Below, in pieces: positions 48,812 through 58,690 of a stretch of 64,000 nt of DNA. Source of the stretch: Branchiostoma floridae (lineage: Eukaryota; Chordata; Leptocardii; Amphioxiformes; Branchiostomatidae); the NCBI RefSeq assembly GCF_000003815.2, contig NC_049991.1, forward strand, positions 4,957,150-5,021,149. The letters run 5' to 3'. Numbering within the stretch: the stretch's first letter is position 1; each line of letters begins with the position of its first letter. A model generated the notes under the pieces. That model was not told the DNA's origin, did no database searches, and worked only from the letters and a program-made list of their open reading frames with translations. The position numbers were made by a program, and so were the translations under genes.

Positions 48812-49897
48812 TTGTGTGAGATATACTATCGATTCATGATGGATAACCAGAACGCAAACGATGAGGTTCAGGATGATCCAAACGCACCTGTAGATCCAAA
48901 CGCGCCTGTAGATCCGAACGCACCTGTAGATCCGAACGCACCTGTAGATCCGAACGCGCCTTTAGATCCGAACCCTCCGATTAACCAGAACGTACCTGCA
49001 AATCCACAATTAGCTGGCTTAAACGTAGGACTGGGGTACACGCCATTTGACAGGAAGTTACCAAAATTCACGGGGACAGGAACAAGTATGACTGTCGAGG
49101 AGTGGATTGACGAGGTCGAGGGAGCGTTCCAGTTGTTTAACGTGCCAGCAGGGCACAGGGCCGGGTTATTGTATAGACAGCTAGAGGGCGAGGCCCGTAG
49201 ACAAGTTAATGTCTTATCTAATGGCGACCGTGTGGATGTCGAGAGGCTAAAGGACAGGCTCATCGAGGCGTTTGGGGACACCGCCCCTGTGTCAGTAATA
49301 ATGGGCCAGTTCTACTCCCGTGTTCAACTGTCACGTGAGAGCCTGCAGCAGTATGCTCTGGCCCTGCAAGAGTTACTGAAGAGGGCAGATAGACGGAGGG
49401 GTGAGCCCTTGGCCGATAATGACGTCATCCTGAGAGACAGGTTTTTAGATGGAATAAGGGATGAATGGCTTCGTCGTCAGTTGCGGAGGGAGGTTATGAG
49501 GGCCCCCGCGGATAACCCTCGGACCTTCCGAGATATAAAGGAAGAGGCTTTCCATGTTAGTGGAGAGTGGGGGGCGAGTACAAGGCCTGTTCAGGCCCAG
49601 CAAATGTCAATGGGAGGCGAGGCGGATGAATTGTCGCGTCTCCGAATGGACACTGCCAGAGCGCTAGAAGATATCCGCAAGGAGATAGCTAGGCTAGTTG
49701 TGCGACCCGCTCCCATGAACGTCAACAATCAGGCTGCACGCGGCCCGACAGGTCCTTTCCCCAGAAATAGGTGGGATCCTGCTTCGGGACGGCCGATCTG
49801 TAATCGCTGTGACCAAGTGGGTCACATAGAGAGGTACTGTAGAAGTGACGGACGTCAGGATGTAAGGTTGGCAAATCCCGCGGTCAACCCAAACTAA
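48812..49897 (+). CDS. gag: Retrotransposon gag polyprotein, 361 aa
   Basis: Structural protein that assembles the particle and binds RNA. Near the N-terminus a six-residue unit DPNAPV is repeated five times (an 18-bp tandem repeat). It is followed by a retrotransposon gag capsid region (from about residue 80: FDRKLPKFTGTGT, TVEEWIDEVEGAF, later LRDRFLDGIRDEWLRRQLRR). A C-terminal CCHC zinc knuckle CNRCDQVGHIERYC lies at about residue 330. Two in-frame methionines (48836, 48839) could also be the start, and a minimal upstream ATG-TAA lies in the LTR. The frame ends at TAA 49895-49897, directly at the slippery heptamer. Confidence 0.93.
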   Translation: MCEIYYRFMMDNQNANDEVQDDPNAPVDPNAPVDPNAPVDPNAPVDPNAPLDPNPPINQNVPANPQLAGLNVGLGYTPFDRKLPKFTGTGTSMTVEEWIDEVEGAFQLFNVPAGHRAGLLYRQLEGEARRQVNVLSNGDRVDVERLKDRLIEAFGDTAPVSVIMGQFYSRVQLSRESLQQYALALQELLKRADRRRGEPLADNDVILRDRFLDGIRDEWLRRQLRREVMRAPADNPRTFRDIKEEAFHVSGEWGASTRPVQAQQMSMGGEADELSRLRMDTARALEDIRKEIARLVVRPAPMNVNNQAARGPTGPFPRNRWDPASGRPICNRCDQVGHIERYCRSDGRQDVRLANPAVNPN

Positions 49898-49950
49898 CTC
49901 ACTCCGCAACCACGGGCCCTGGTAAGCGGAGTGGACAGACAGTAGGGTCC
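49888..49950 (+). promoter_or_regulatory. -1 ribosomal frameshift signal (gag-pol junction)
   Basis: Slippery heptamer C-CCA-AAC (49888-49894) in gag frame, followed at once by the gag stop TAA. After a five-base spacer there is an 8-bp stem CACTCCGC (49900-49907) / GCGGAGTG (49926-49933), extended inside by ACCA (49909-49912) / TGGT (49920-49923). Its loop GGGCCC (49914-49919) can pair with GGGTCC (49945-49950) with one G-U, so a pseudoknot is possible. The pol frame is exactly -1 relative to gag and is open through the heptamer. Confidence 0.85.
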
Positions 49951-52900
49951 GCTGTAGTAAATGATCAAGATTCTACCATAGTGAAAAGTATCAATAGTGA
50001 AGTAAACTCTGAGGAGCAGCAGGAGGCAGCTAAACCCAGCATAGACCAAGTAGATAGTATCAAGGACGATTCTTTGTTAAGTAGAACAGTAGGGGGGTGT
50101 AGAATAAGAGATGTAAACTTCGAGGGGAAAACTGTGCCGTGTTTGATTGACACAGGATCTCAAGTCACCACCATGACGCATAGTTGTTTTAGAATGCACT
50201 TTGGGAGTAACGGAGAAAGACTGAAGGACACAGCCAGCTGGCTGAGGTTAACCGCGGCAAATGGCCTGCCAATCAAGTGCGTTGGGTATTGCGAATTAGA
50301 TGTCACGTTCAAGGGGAAAATGCTACCAAAACGGGGAGTAATCATTGTAGAAGATGAGGGGGAAGGGCCAGCCCCTGGTGTTTTAGGTATGAATGTTTTG
50401 CAAGGATTCGGGGACCAACCAACAGGGGTAGATGTTAAGGATGAGGAGCAAAATTTGGACCAGGCATGGAAAGAAACCATTAAGTGTATCAAGAAACAAG
50501 AGTCATTTGCTAGGGCGGATGGACGAGTAGGTCTCGCACGTGTGGCCGGCAAAGATAGAGTGACTGTACCAGCCGGACATGAGATGATCTTATTTTGTAG
50601 AACACGCCCTGGGCCAGACGGCAAACCCTACTCCGTATTAGTTGAGCCCCCAGAAGCAGGTTGTCTTCCCAGGGATATTCTTGTAGCACGTACTTTTGCA
50701 CAAGTTAGGCATGGCAGAGTACCTGTCCGAGTAGCCAATGTCGCAGAATATGACATTCAAATAAGGCACAATGCAGTCTTGGGAGAGTTGTACCAAGCCG
50801 AAGTCCAACCTCAGGGGAACATAGAATTTGCAGAAGTTAGTCAGAATGAGATTCGTGTAGACTTCCGTTCCTGTACCAAGGAGGAAGAACCCCAGGTCCA
50901 TAGTAGTACTAGTAGTAAGCCTAAAGTTGACTTGTCTGGTGCAGACTTAACAGAAGAACAGAAAGACAAATTGGAAAAGTTTCTAGATGAACATTCTGAT
51001 GTGTTCTCCTCACATAAACATGATTTCGGCTGTACGGATGCAGTTACTCATAGGATACCAACTGGTGATTCACCTCCCATCAGGGAGCCTTACAGGAGAA
51101 TTCCTCCCGCTCTGTACCAGGAAGTCAAGCAACATGTGAATGATATGCTAGAACAGGGTGTGATCAGGGAGAGCTGTAGTCCCTGGGCATCAGCTGTTGT
51201 ACTAGTTCGTAAGAAGGATGGAAGTTTAAGATTTTGTGTTGACTACCGTAAGCTAAACGCAAAGACACATAAGGATGCATTTCCGTTACCGCGTATCGAG
51301 GAATCCTTAGACGCGCTGCAGGGGGCTAGCCTGTTTTCGACCCTGGACTTAGCTAGTGGGTACTGGCAGGTGAAAATGGATGAGAAGGACCGAGAAAAGA
51401 CTGCATTTTGCCTACCGTTTGGCTTGTTCGAATTTGATCGTATGTCAATGGGTTTGACCGGAGCCCCGTCAACATTTAGTAGATTAATGCAGCGTTGCCT
51501 AGGAGACCAGAATCTCGAGATATTGCTTATTTACCTAGATGACATCATTGTTTTCTCCAAAGATTTTGACGAACATTTGTCCCGCCTAGACTTAGTTTTC
51601 ACTAGACTCAAGTCATACGGATTAAAACTTCGGCCAGACAAGTGTCATTTGTTCAGAAGAAGAGTAAAGTATTTAGGTCACGTGGTTTCGAAAGATGGAG
51701 TAGCCACGGACCCAGAGAAATGTTCCGCATTGCGTGATTGGCCAGTACCAAAAACCAGTAGAGACGTAAAGTCGTTCGTTGCCTTTTGTTCCTATTATCG
51801 CCGTTTTGTAAAGGACTTCAGTAAAATAGCCGCCCCTCTGCATCGGTTAACCGCAGGCAAGAAGAAAGATCAGCGTAACCCTCCACCGTTTGTTTGGACA
51901 GAGGAATGTCAGAAGGCATTTGATACGTTACGTCAGCATTTAATGAGCGCCGACGTGTTAGCTTACCCTGATTACAGCCTACCTTTTGTATTGTACATTG
52001 ATGCTAGCCATGAAGGGCTTGGGGCAGTTTTGTCTCAAGTGCAGGATGGGAAAGAGAAAGTTATTGCATATGGCTCTAGAGGACTTAGACCAGCGGAAAG
52101 GAACATGGAGAACTACAGTTCATTTAAGTTGGAACTGCTAGGATTGAAATGGGCCGTAACAGAGAAGTTTAAGGATCACTTGTATGGTTCTAAGTTTACG
52201 GTTTACACCGACAACAACCCGCTGGCTCACCTTAATACAGCACAACTAGGTGCGATAGAACAGCGTTGGGTGGCGAGACTAGCCAACTTTAATTTCGAGA
52301 TCAAATATCGACCAGGCAAGGATAATGCTAATGCAGACATATTATCACGTCTCGCGGACAGGAATAATGTAGACCAGGAAAGTGATGACAGGGTGACTGT
52401 CACGGCTCAGGTAACCAAAATTTTCTGTGATAGATACAGGCCTACATCAAAACCTACCCTTCCAGAGAAGATAGTGAAAGAACCCCTTTCTGATCAGGAA
52501 CCTGGTGCGTCATTGTCAGGGTACACTAAGACAAGGTTAGCACAACAGCAGCAAGACGATCCCACTCTAGAGAGGGTACATCACTATGTGAAACGGGGTC
52601 GCCTCCCTAATGATCGGGAACGTAATCTAGAGACTCCAGACGTGCATAAGGTACTACAACAATGGGAACGATTACATTTGAGAAATGACGTACTATATAG
52701 GACAGCTTATGACTCAGCTGCTCAGGAGGGTAGATGGCAGTTAGTTCTTCCTGCTGCACTCAAACAGGAAGTATTTAGCCTTGTGCACAGTCAAGCAGGC
52801 CACTTTGGGGCCAGTCGTGTCATTGATTTGCTGCGCATGAGATTCTATTGGCCTGGCATGGACGCAGATGTCAGACATTGGGTTCGCACGTGTGAAAGAT

Positions 52901-54252
52901 GCTGTCTAAGGAAAACCCGAATCCCTAACAATCGCAGCCCACTGGTGAGCATAAAGACTTCTGCTCCCCTCGAGATAGTTGCCATGGATTTCTTAAAAGT
53001 TGAGAAATCAAGCAGCGGACATGAAAATATATTAGTAATAACAGACCACTTCACCAAATTTAGTGTAGCAGTGGCTACCAAGGACCAGACAGCACCCACA
53101 ACAGCCAAAGCACTTTGGAAACATTTCATTATGCCGTACGGTTTTCCTAGAAGACTCCATTCAGATCAGGGCGCTAACTTTCAGTCATCCACTATCCGTG
53201 AGTTATGTAAATTGTATGGAGCTGCCCAATCTAGAACCACTCCGTATCACGCGCCCGGGAACGGTCAGTGCGAAAGGTTCAATAGGACGCTACTTAACAT
53301 GTTAGGAACATTGACATCAGAACAGAAAAGGAGATGGACAGAATATCTACCTGAGTTAGTGCACTCATACAATAACACCGTTCACAGTACTACAGGGTAC
53401 TCTCCGTACTTCCTAATGTTTGGCCGACAGGCACGGCTCCCCATTGACCTCACGCTAGGGACAGATCTTAGTGACAAACAAGACGAGGAAATGACTTATG
53501 ACGAATGGGTCAAGGATCATTGGAAACGGTATAAATACGCTTATGATGTAGCCAAAGAACACTCTGATGCAGCTAAAGCTAGTCAGAAGAAGAATTATGA
53601 TCGCACTGCCAAAACGTCTCCATTACTACCAGGAGAAAGGGTTTTGATATTAAACAAGAAACTTCGAGGTAGGCATAAACTAAAGGATAGATGGGAAGCT
53701 ATACCTCACGTGGTCGATAGCCAGCCTAATGAAGATATGCCTGTGTACGTGGTCTCGCCTGAAAGGGGAGAAGGCCCCACAAGAACCTTACACCGTGACA
53801 TGTTAACACCTTGTACTTTTGCTCCTCGAGAAGTCAAACGCAGAAAAAGGCGTGATCCACCGACTAATGAAATCCCTGTAGACGGAATAAATGATACTGA
53901 GGGTAACCATGAAGGTAGTGATGATGATAACGATGATCAGGAAATACCAGTCTTACTCATAAACGAACCTGTAGCACCAGTAAATGTACCCATTGCTCCG
54001 ATCGTGAACGTACCGGTAGACAATCCTGATATTCCGCCACCTGACCCGGTAGAAGTTATACCTGACCAACCTGATGACGAGGAACGGAACCGATATCCGA
54101 TTAGAGCCAATCGTGGTGTACCACCCGATCGGTATGGAAACTGGCAAAATAGGATAGAGGCAAGTCCGACAGGGACTGTAGAATCATTCAGACAGCGCGC
54201 AACAGGATTTCTGCACTCGATGTTTCAAATCTTGGTAGACGGTATTCTATGA
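49891..54252 (+). CDS. pol: Retrotransposon pol polyprotein (PR-RT-RNaseH-IN), made by -1 frameshift
   Basis: Catalyses polyprotein processing, reverse transcription and integration. The uninterrupted frame extends back past the gag stop. The first start-like codon after the junction is only a GTG at 49981, and no ATG fits, so readthrough by frameshifting is the natural model. Residues counted from 49981: aspartic protease LIDTGSQ near 55-61; reverse transcriptase with FSTLDLASGYWQ and the catalytic YLDDI at about 518-522; RNase H with YIDASHEGLGAVL and TDNNPL at about 743; integrase HHCC zinc finger (H...H, CERCC near 971), then the DDE core with MDFL near 1003, SDQGANFQ near 1062 and QCERFNR. 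A GPY/F-like module (KLKDRWEAIPHVV) and an acidic, proline-rich tail ending YPIRANRGVPPDRYG follow. No stop or frameshift lesion is seen. Confidence 0.96.
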   Translation, partial: KLTHSATTGPGKRSGQTVGSAVVNDQDSTIVKSINSEVNSEEQQEAAKPSIDQVDSIKDDSLLSRTVGGCRIRDVNFEGKTVPCLIDTGSQVTTMTHSCFRMHFGSNGERLKDTASWLRLTAANGLPIKCVGYCELDVTFKGKMLPKRGVIIVEDEGEGPAPGVLGMNVLQGFGDQPTGVDVKDEEQNLDQAWKETIKCIKKQESFARADGRVGLARVAGKDRVTVPAGHEMILFCRTRPGPDGKPYSVLVEPPEAGCLPRDILVARTFAQVRHGRVPVRVANVAEYDIQIRHNAVLGELYQAEVQPQGNIEFAEVSQNEIRVDFRSCTKEEEPQVHSSTSSKPKVDLSGADLTEEQKDKLEKFLDEHSDVFSSHKHDFGCTDAVTHRIPTGDSPPIREPYRRIPPALYQEVKQHVNDMLEQGVIRESCSPWASAVVLVRKKDGSLRFCVDYRKLNAKTHKDAFPLPRIEESLDALQGASLFSTLDLASGYWQVKMDEKDREKTAFCLPFGLFEFDRMSMGLTGAPSTFSRLMQRCLGDQNLEILLIYLDDIIVFSKDFDEHLSRLDLVFTRLKSYGLKLRPDKCHLFRRRVKYLGHVVSKDGVATDPEKCSALRDWPVPKTSRDVKSFVAFCSYYRRFVKDFSKIAAPLHRLTAGKKKDQRNPPPFVWTEECQKAFDTLRQHLMSADVLAYPDYSLPFVLYIDASHEGLGAVLSQVQDGKEKVIAYGSRGLRPAERNMENYSSFKLELLGLKWAVTEKFKDHLYGSKFTVYTDNNPLAHLNTAQLGAIEQRWVARLANFNFEIKYRPGKDNANADILSRLADRNNVDQESDDRVTVTAQVTKIFCDRYRPTSKPTLPEKIVKEPLSDQEPGASLSGYTKTRLAQQQQDDPTLERVHHYVKRGRLPNDRERNLETPDVHKVLQQWERLHLRNDVLYRTAYDSAAQEGRWQLVLPAALKQEVFSLVHSQAGHFGASRVIDLLRMRFYWPGMDADVRHWVRTCERCCLRKTRIPNNRSPLVSIKTSAPLEIVAMDFLKVEKSSSGHENILVITDHFTKFSVAVATKDQTAPTTAKALWKHFIMPYGFPRRLHSDQGANFQSSTIRELCKLYGAAQSRTTPYHAPGNGQCERFNRTLLNMLGTLTSEQKRRWTEYLPELVHSYNNTVHSTTGYSPYFLMFGRQARLPIDLTLGTDLSDKQDEEMTYDEWVKDHWKRYKYAYDVAKEHSDAAKASQKKNYDRTAKTSPLLPGERVLILNKKLRGRHKLKDRWEAIPHVVDSQPNEDMPVYVVSPERGEGPTRTLHRDMLTPCTFAPREVKRRKRRDPPTNEIPVDGINDTEGNHEGSDDDNDDQEIPVLLINEPVAPVNVPIAPIVNVPVDNPDIPPPDPVEVIPDQPDDEERNRYPIRANRGVPPDRYGNWQNRIEASPTGTVESFRQRATGFLHSMFQILVDGIL

Positions 54253-54590
54253 AGTAAAACATTGTTTCGGCCTTTCGGATTTCCAGCCAGTTCGGGGAAT
54301 GAGTAGTTAGAGGGCTGTAGTCCGGTGATTCGTCTTCTTGGAAACCCAGACTTCGGGGACTGGATTTTATTCAGATGGGAGCGAGCTCACCGTTAGATGA
54401 ACTGGTTGGTTTTCTTGCTAAATTTGAGATATAGAATTAGTTGTGCTTATGAGTAAGATAGTACAGATCCTCAGGAACGTATAGCGAGATATGTCCTTGG
54501 TGATCTGACATTAGGATAATAGGAGAAATAAGTGTCAGGTAATTTAGAGCGGTCGGGCTGCTGCGTTGGGTGTTTTCGTCCCTCTTCCCC
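54253..54590 (+). other. Post-pol non-coding segment of the retrotransposon
   Basis: No open frame of note. It contains short G+C-rich inverted bits and ends in a pyrimidine-rich tract (ccctcttccccatacag) that resembles a splice acceptor. Confidence 0.5.
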
Positions 54591-54607
54591 ATACAGGCAC
54601 AGTGCGG

Positions 54608-54799
54608 ATGGCAGGATTTCACGGCTCTTTGGGAACCCAACCGTGTCACCTACGTCTCCAGGACAACGGCTTGCAGATCAACCTCAACCAGGACTTCTAC
54701 AGCGTAAAAGTGTTCAACGCCGGCGGTACATCCGACAGGGCCCCGGGGGACATGCTATCGGAAGGATCACCGCAAGTTCAGGACCTGCGTGCAGTATGA
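54608..54799 (+). CDS. Small coding-like ORF after pol, possible third gene or captured exon
   Basis: Directly after an acceptor-like cttccccatacag (AG at 54595-54596) an ATG opens 63 codons of G+C-rich, protein-like sequence (MAGFHGSLGT..., NLNQDFYSVKVFNAGG). From about 54735 a second frame looks even more protein-like (KDHRKFRTCVQYEDGPGD, then EFTCADES) and runs to about 54890. No known env, protease or host domain is recognised. It may be a captured host gene fragment with a frame break, a rapidly evolving third ORF, or chance. The leader donor at 48745 would allow a spliced mRNA. Confidence 0.3.
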   Translation: MAGFHGSLGTQPCHLRLQDNGLQINLNQDFYSVKVFNAGGTSDRAPGDMLSEGSPQVQDLRAV

Positions 54800-55190
54800 A
54801 GACGGGCCGGGGGACGAGTTCACCTGTGCAGACGAGTCGAGACGACAACCGAGAGAAGAACCCGTGAAGCAAGAGAAGAGAAGAAATATGAACTGAAACT
54901 TTATGAGATCATGATGATATGAACTGTGGAAATGACGAATTATGAGATGAATTGTGAAAATAATTAAGTAGAAGAGAAAGAGAAACGTAACCGTTGCAAC
55001 GTGTATGTTAAGAAACGATCGTATTTTTCTATTATTATTAAGCGTCGCTTTTATATAACCGTCGATAACACTGTAACAATTCCGTTTTCATTTATTATTG
55101 TAACAATTATACGTTATTTCTAGTTTTGTACTAATGTTAACTAGATCGATATATATCTTTATAATAACGTCGCCGGGACGGCTCTGTTTT

Positions 55191-55202
55191 GAAAGGGGAG
55201 GA
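55191..55202 (+). promoter_or_regulatory. Polypurine tract
   Basis: gaaaggggagga immediately before the 3' LTR, the expected plus-strand primer for reverse transcription. Confidence 0.9.
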
Positions 55203-55728
55203 TGTAATAGAGTGCAGTGTGTGCATGTACACTCATGTCTAGAAGATACCAAACTTGTAAGTCACTCTCACTTAGTTCTGAGATGGCACAAGGAACACTG
55301 TGAGCAATGACCCCAGGAGAGGCTTAATCACCGTTCCTCCGGTGGGGAGCAGGGCTCTTTGGTCAGTGAGCACGGACTCTGTGGTCACTGTACAAGGACA
55401 TAACCATATTTGGGACACAGTCCTGTGGCTTCCCATCAACTGCCCAGGATATAAGTCATCATGATTAAGACACAGAAAAATGTAACTTTCACTAATAGAT
55501 AAGGAAACATATAAATAGTAGATCAGCACTTCTGTACGGAGTGAGAGTTCAGATTGGAGAGAGTTAAGATCAGAGAGAGAGAGAGTGAACAAAGAAGTAC
55601 CGACGTAGCACCGACTCCTCGTGTTTTCTTGGGTTTTGGGTGTACGAACTAACATCGGCAGCTAATCGCACGAACTCTATGTAAGGGGCGCCATCGAAAC
55701 CAGCTACCACATTACCACTACCCTTACA
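55203..55728 (+). repeat. 3' LTR
   Basis: 526 bp, same length and, base by base as far as I compared, the same sequence as the 5' LTR. It is followed by the CAGA target duplication. Confidence 0.96.
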
Positions 55729-55732
55729 CAGA

Positions 55733-56026
55733 TGTCATAACTTGTACAAATGTCTATGATTAGTTCCATGTACCAAAGTAATATGTGAATATTAGACACA
55801 TGAACTCTAGATTTTAACTCTCCCATTAAGCTGCCATTTACTCTGATATAAATGATGATGATATGTTAGTCTAGTGCATAACTCAGAATGCATCATACTG
55901 TCAATTCATTTATATTCTTGGGAACTGCACTTTGGGAGAAAATGAATTCCCGGCGGGCATTTTGATATTGTGGTTGAAACAAGTTAGATTACAACAGTTG
56001 TGAGAGCACTACAGTAGGGAGCTAGT
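55733..56026. other. Continuation of the DEPTOR intron
   Basis: Single-copy A/T-rich sequence interrupted by the gap; no exon recognised. Confidence 0.5.
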
Positions 56027-56126
56027 NNNNNNNNNNNNNNNNNNNNNNNNNNNNNNNNNNNNNNNNNNNNNNNNNNNNNNNNNNNNNNNNNNNNNNNNNN
56101 NNNNNNNNNNNNNNNNNNNNNNNNNN
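56027..56126. other. Assembly gap (100 N)
   Basis: Placeholder gap in the region where further DEPTOR exons may be expected. Confidence 1.
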
Positions 56127-57518
56127 GCTAGCATTTCTTGTATGAAGATGGAGGGACTAAACTAAAGTGCCACCATTCTTTTCACTGTTAGAGTCAGGCC
56201 ACCACTTTCAAAATAAAGATGTTACTGCTAATGTGCCTTAAGTAGACCTGCCAATGTCAGCACAGTCAAACTCAAGCTTCATGATTGGCAGATGACTCAA
56301 GGAGGGTTCAATCTCAAATGGCTCGGTGTTGTAAAGAGCTACTTTGATACCATTAGATTCTGTGTCTCACTAAAAACTTAAACGTTTTGGCACGTAGAGC
56401 TTCGTGCTAAAAGCTAAACAGACCTCTTGTGGATCATGAGGAATGATATGTGATGGATGCAATGTGCACAAGGTCAGAAGATACATGTAGCTGTTAACGG
56501 CAATGGTGGGGGGAAAGTATAATGCAGACATTGTGGACTGTTTGGGAAAGGAAGACAAACAAACTCTTCTTGTCTCTGGTGTCTAATTATCTAGTAGTTA
56601 AATGGAGGTAGAAAATGTATGCCAAATTGAATATAATATTGGGTGGAAGATTTGGAATTGAGTACAGGAAAATTAAACTGGATGAAGAAATTTATTGAAG
56701 ATTCACAAAACATCAATATAAATGCATCTTTTTCTGGAAGTATTAGACGTCACAACAAGTGGGATAGTGAGTGTCAGTGTGACTGGGTTTTGCCACGCAT
56801 AAGACAAGCAAAAAAGCTGTAAGTCTGCAATGTCTTTGCTGGCATATATCTATCTATCTACATGTATTATATCATAATATCATATATCATTAAACTGGTC
56901 AAAATACTCTTCGGGGTATCCCAACCAGGCATCGTTGCCTAAGAAGAAACACTGTTATGTAATCATACAAAATGGCTATCAATCACCATCACTACTCCCA
57001 CCATTTTCACTAGGATTTGTTTCTTTTATCTGGAATCCAATCAAAAGGCAATGAGCAAACGTTCAGCACGGTTCACCGTATTTGGGTACAAAGTAGGTGC
57101 TTCGAATTATCTCATTTACTGTGCACCATCATTACATTTTCAGGCCCACAAAAGACATTTATCATTGTCCATTGAGATGCAGAAATCAAGAATATTATCA
57201 GTTTTTTAAAAAGGCTTTGGCCGTTTGGGGCACCAGTGGGTGTGACTTGATTAAACGATCATGAAACTCACTTAGGGCAAGAATTCTACATGGACACAAT
57301 ATCATCAATTAACATAGCTAACAAAATTCTAATTGTGTCCAGGTTTCGAATTCATAAAAATACACCTGCACAACTTTTCCCTGCATTTAATGACAATAGA
57401 CTTCAAAATTCAGGAGACATTTTTTACTTTTAGATAGTCAAAAGCTTTGATTATCCTTTTATAGAAGTATTTACACTATCTTAATTCATATTGCTATTAT
57501 TATCTGATTTCATTGATC
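56127..57518. other. No gene recognised
   Basis: A/T-rich. I searched for the rest of DEPTOR DEP2 and the PDZ domain on the plus strand by eye and found none. Confidence 0.4.
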
Positions 57519-57775
57519 ATACATCCTTTTTGTATTAGTATAACACAGATCTGTGTTAGTTACTTTTCCTTGTTATTTATTTATTGATTCCTTGATCATA
57601 CATCTTTTGTTGTATTATTATAACAAATGATTGTGTTAGTTACTTATGTTTGTTATTTATTGATTTCACTGATCATATATCTTTTTGCATACATCTTTTG
57701 TTGTATTATTATAACAAATGATTGTGTTAGTTACTTATGTTTGTTATTTATTGATTTCACTGATCATACATCTTA
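57519..57775. repeat. Three-copy tandem repeat, about 80-100-bp units
   Basis: The block ttgtattattataacaaatg, attgtgttagttactta, tgtttgttatttattgattt, cactgatcatacatct recurs three times. The last two copies are almost identical and the first is more diverged. Confidence 0.85.
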
Positions 57776-58019
57776 GCACTATATATATCCAAAACTAAAT
57801 ATATAAATTTTTGTATATACATTATACAGGATAAGGAAAAAAGTTATGATTTTCATGATTAGTTGCTTACAAGTACATTATGAAGTACCTGGAAAAAGTG
57901 ATTAGATTTCTAAAACAGACATGGACTTATCTTGCCCGGAGCTATTACAAACTAAAGTTATCTTGTGTCATACATGGCCAGGGTAGACTAGAGATAACAT
58001 TCAGTCTATATTTTACATT

Positions 58020-58690
58020 ATGTCATACCTGTGACGCGAAAACGTTCGAGATGGGTGTTCCGGACCGAGTGATAACTTTCCATACGGCCCGGGCTTATCA
58101 CACGGGCTACATTCGAATAAATCGAACTGTTTCGAGTGGGCCGAGTACGGCCATTGGAACATTACTGTTGCAAAGCTTTTTTTTCGAGGGCAACAAATTT
58201 GTTCAACTTCTGGCGCATTTCGCATCAAAACAGTGGTTTTCTCAGGTGGGTATGACATAAATAAAATGCAACACGGTGTATTCCGCATTGCCCTCGGTCC
58301 CAGCCCTCCCGCGGGTCGGATCGCCCGACGGCCGGGCTGGTACCTCAGGTGATACGGAATACACCGTGTTGTATTCTATATGTATCACACGGTATCCACA
58401 CGTACATATTTCAATAGAATAAATCAAACACACTTCACATGCGGCACAAGCGCTGCTATAAAAATCTGGACACCCGAGGACATACGAATTCATGTTCTTA
58501 CACTGTTTCCTTGATGACACAGACTTTTCTCAACTTATGGCACATTCCAATGTATAAAATACAGGTGAGTATGACAGAACTGAATACAATGTGGTGTGTT
58601 CCGCATCACCCTTGGTCTCAGCCCTCCCGCAAGTCATTTTCGACCAACAGGCATTCTAATCCACGGTGGGGCTTGTATCTTGGGTGATAA
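58020..58690. repeat. Two diverged copies of a hairpin-bearing dispersed repeat
   Basis: Copy 1 contains a long hairpin with perfect 17-bp arms CAACACGGTGTATTCCG (58269-58285) and its inverse (58355-58371), enclosing further inverted G+C-rich motifs. Copy 2 (about 58430-58690) repeats the order: aca...gcacattc, caggtgagtatgacag, caatgtggtgtgttccgcat, tctcagccctcccgc, but is strongly diverged. Probably fold-back, non-autonomous DNA elements. Confidence 0.6.

Larger units (their letters stand above)
48121..55728 (+). mobile_element. Complete Ty3/Gypsy LTR retrotransposon, very young
   Basis: 7608 bp: 5' LTR 48121-48646, primer site, leader, gag, pol, a 950-bp post-pol region, polypurine tract, 3' LTR 55203-55728. 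LTRs begin TG and end CA, are both 526 bp and read as identical. The target duplication is CAGA (48117-48120 and 55729-55732). The order protease, reverse transcriptase, RNase H, integrase defines Ty3/Gypsy. gag and pol have no internal stop. The inserted orientation is the same as that of DEPTOR. No chromodomain or clear env gene is seen. Confidence 0.97.

Noticed and set aside
54253-55200. A retroviral-type envelope gene
   Set aside because: No long frame, no signal peptide or membrane anchor, no furin-like site; only a short coding-like block is present.
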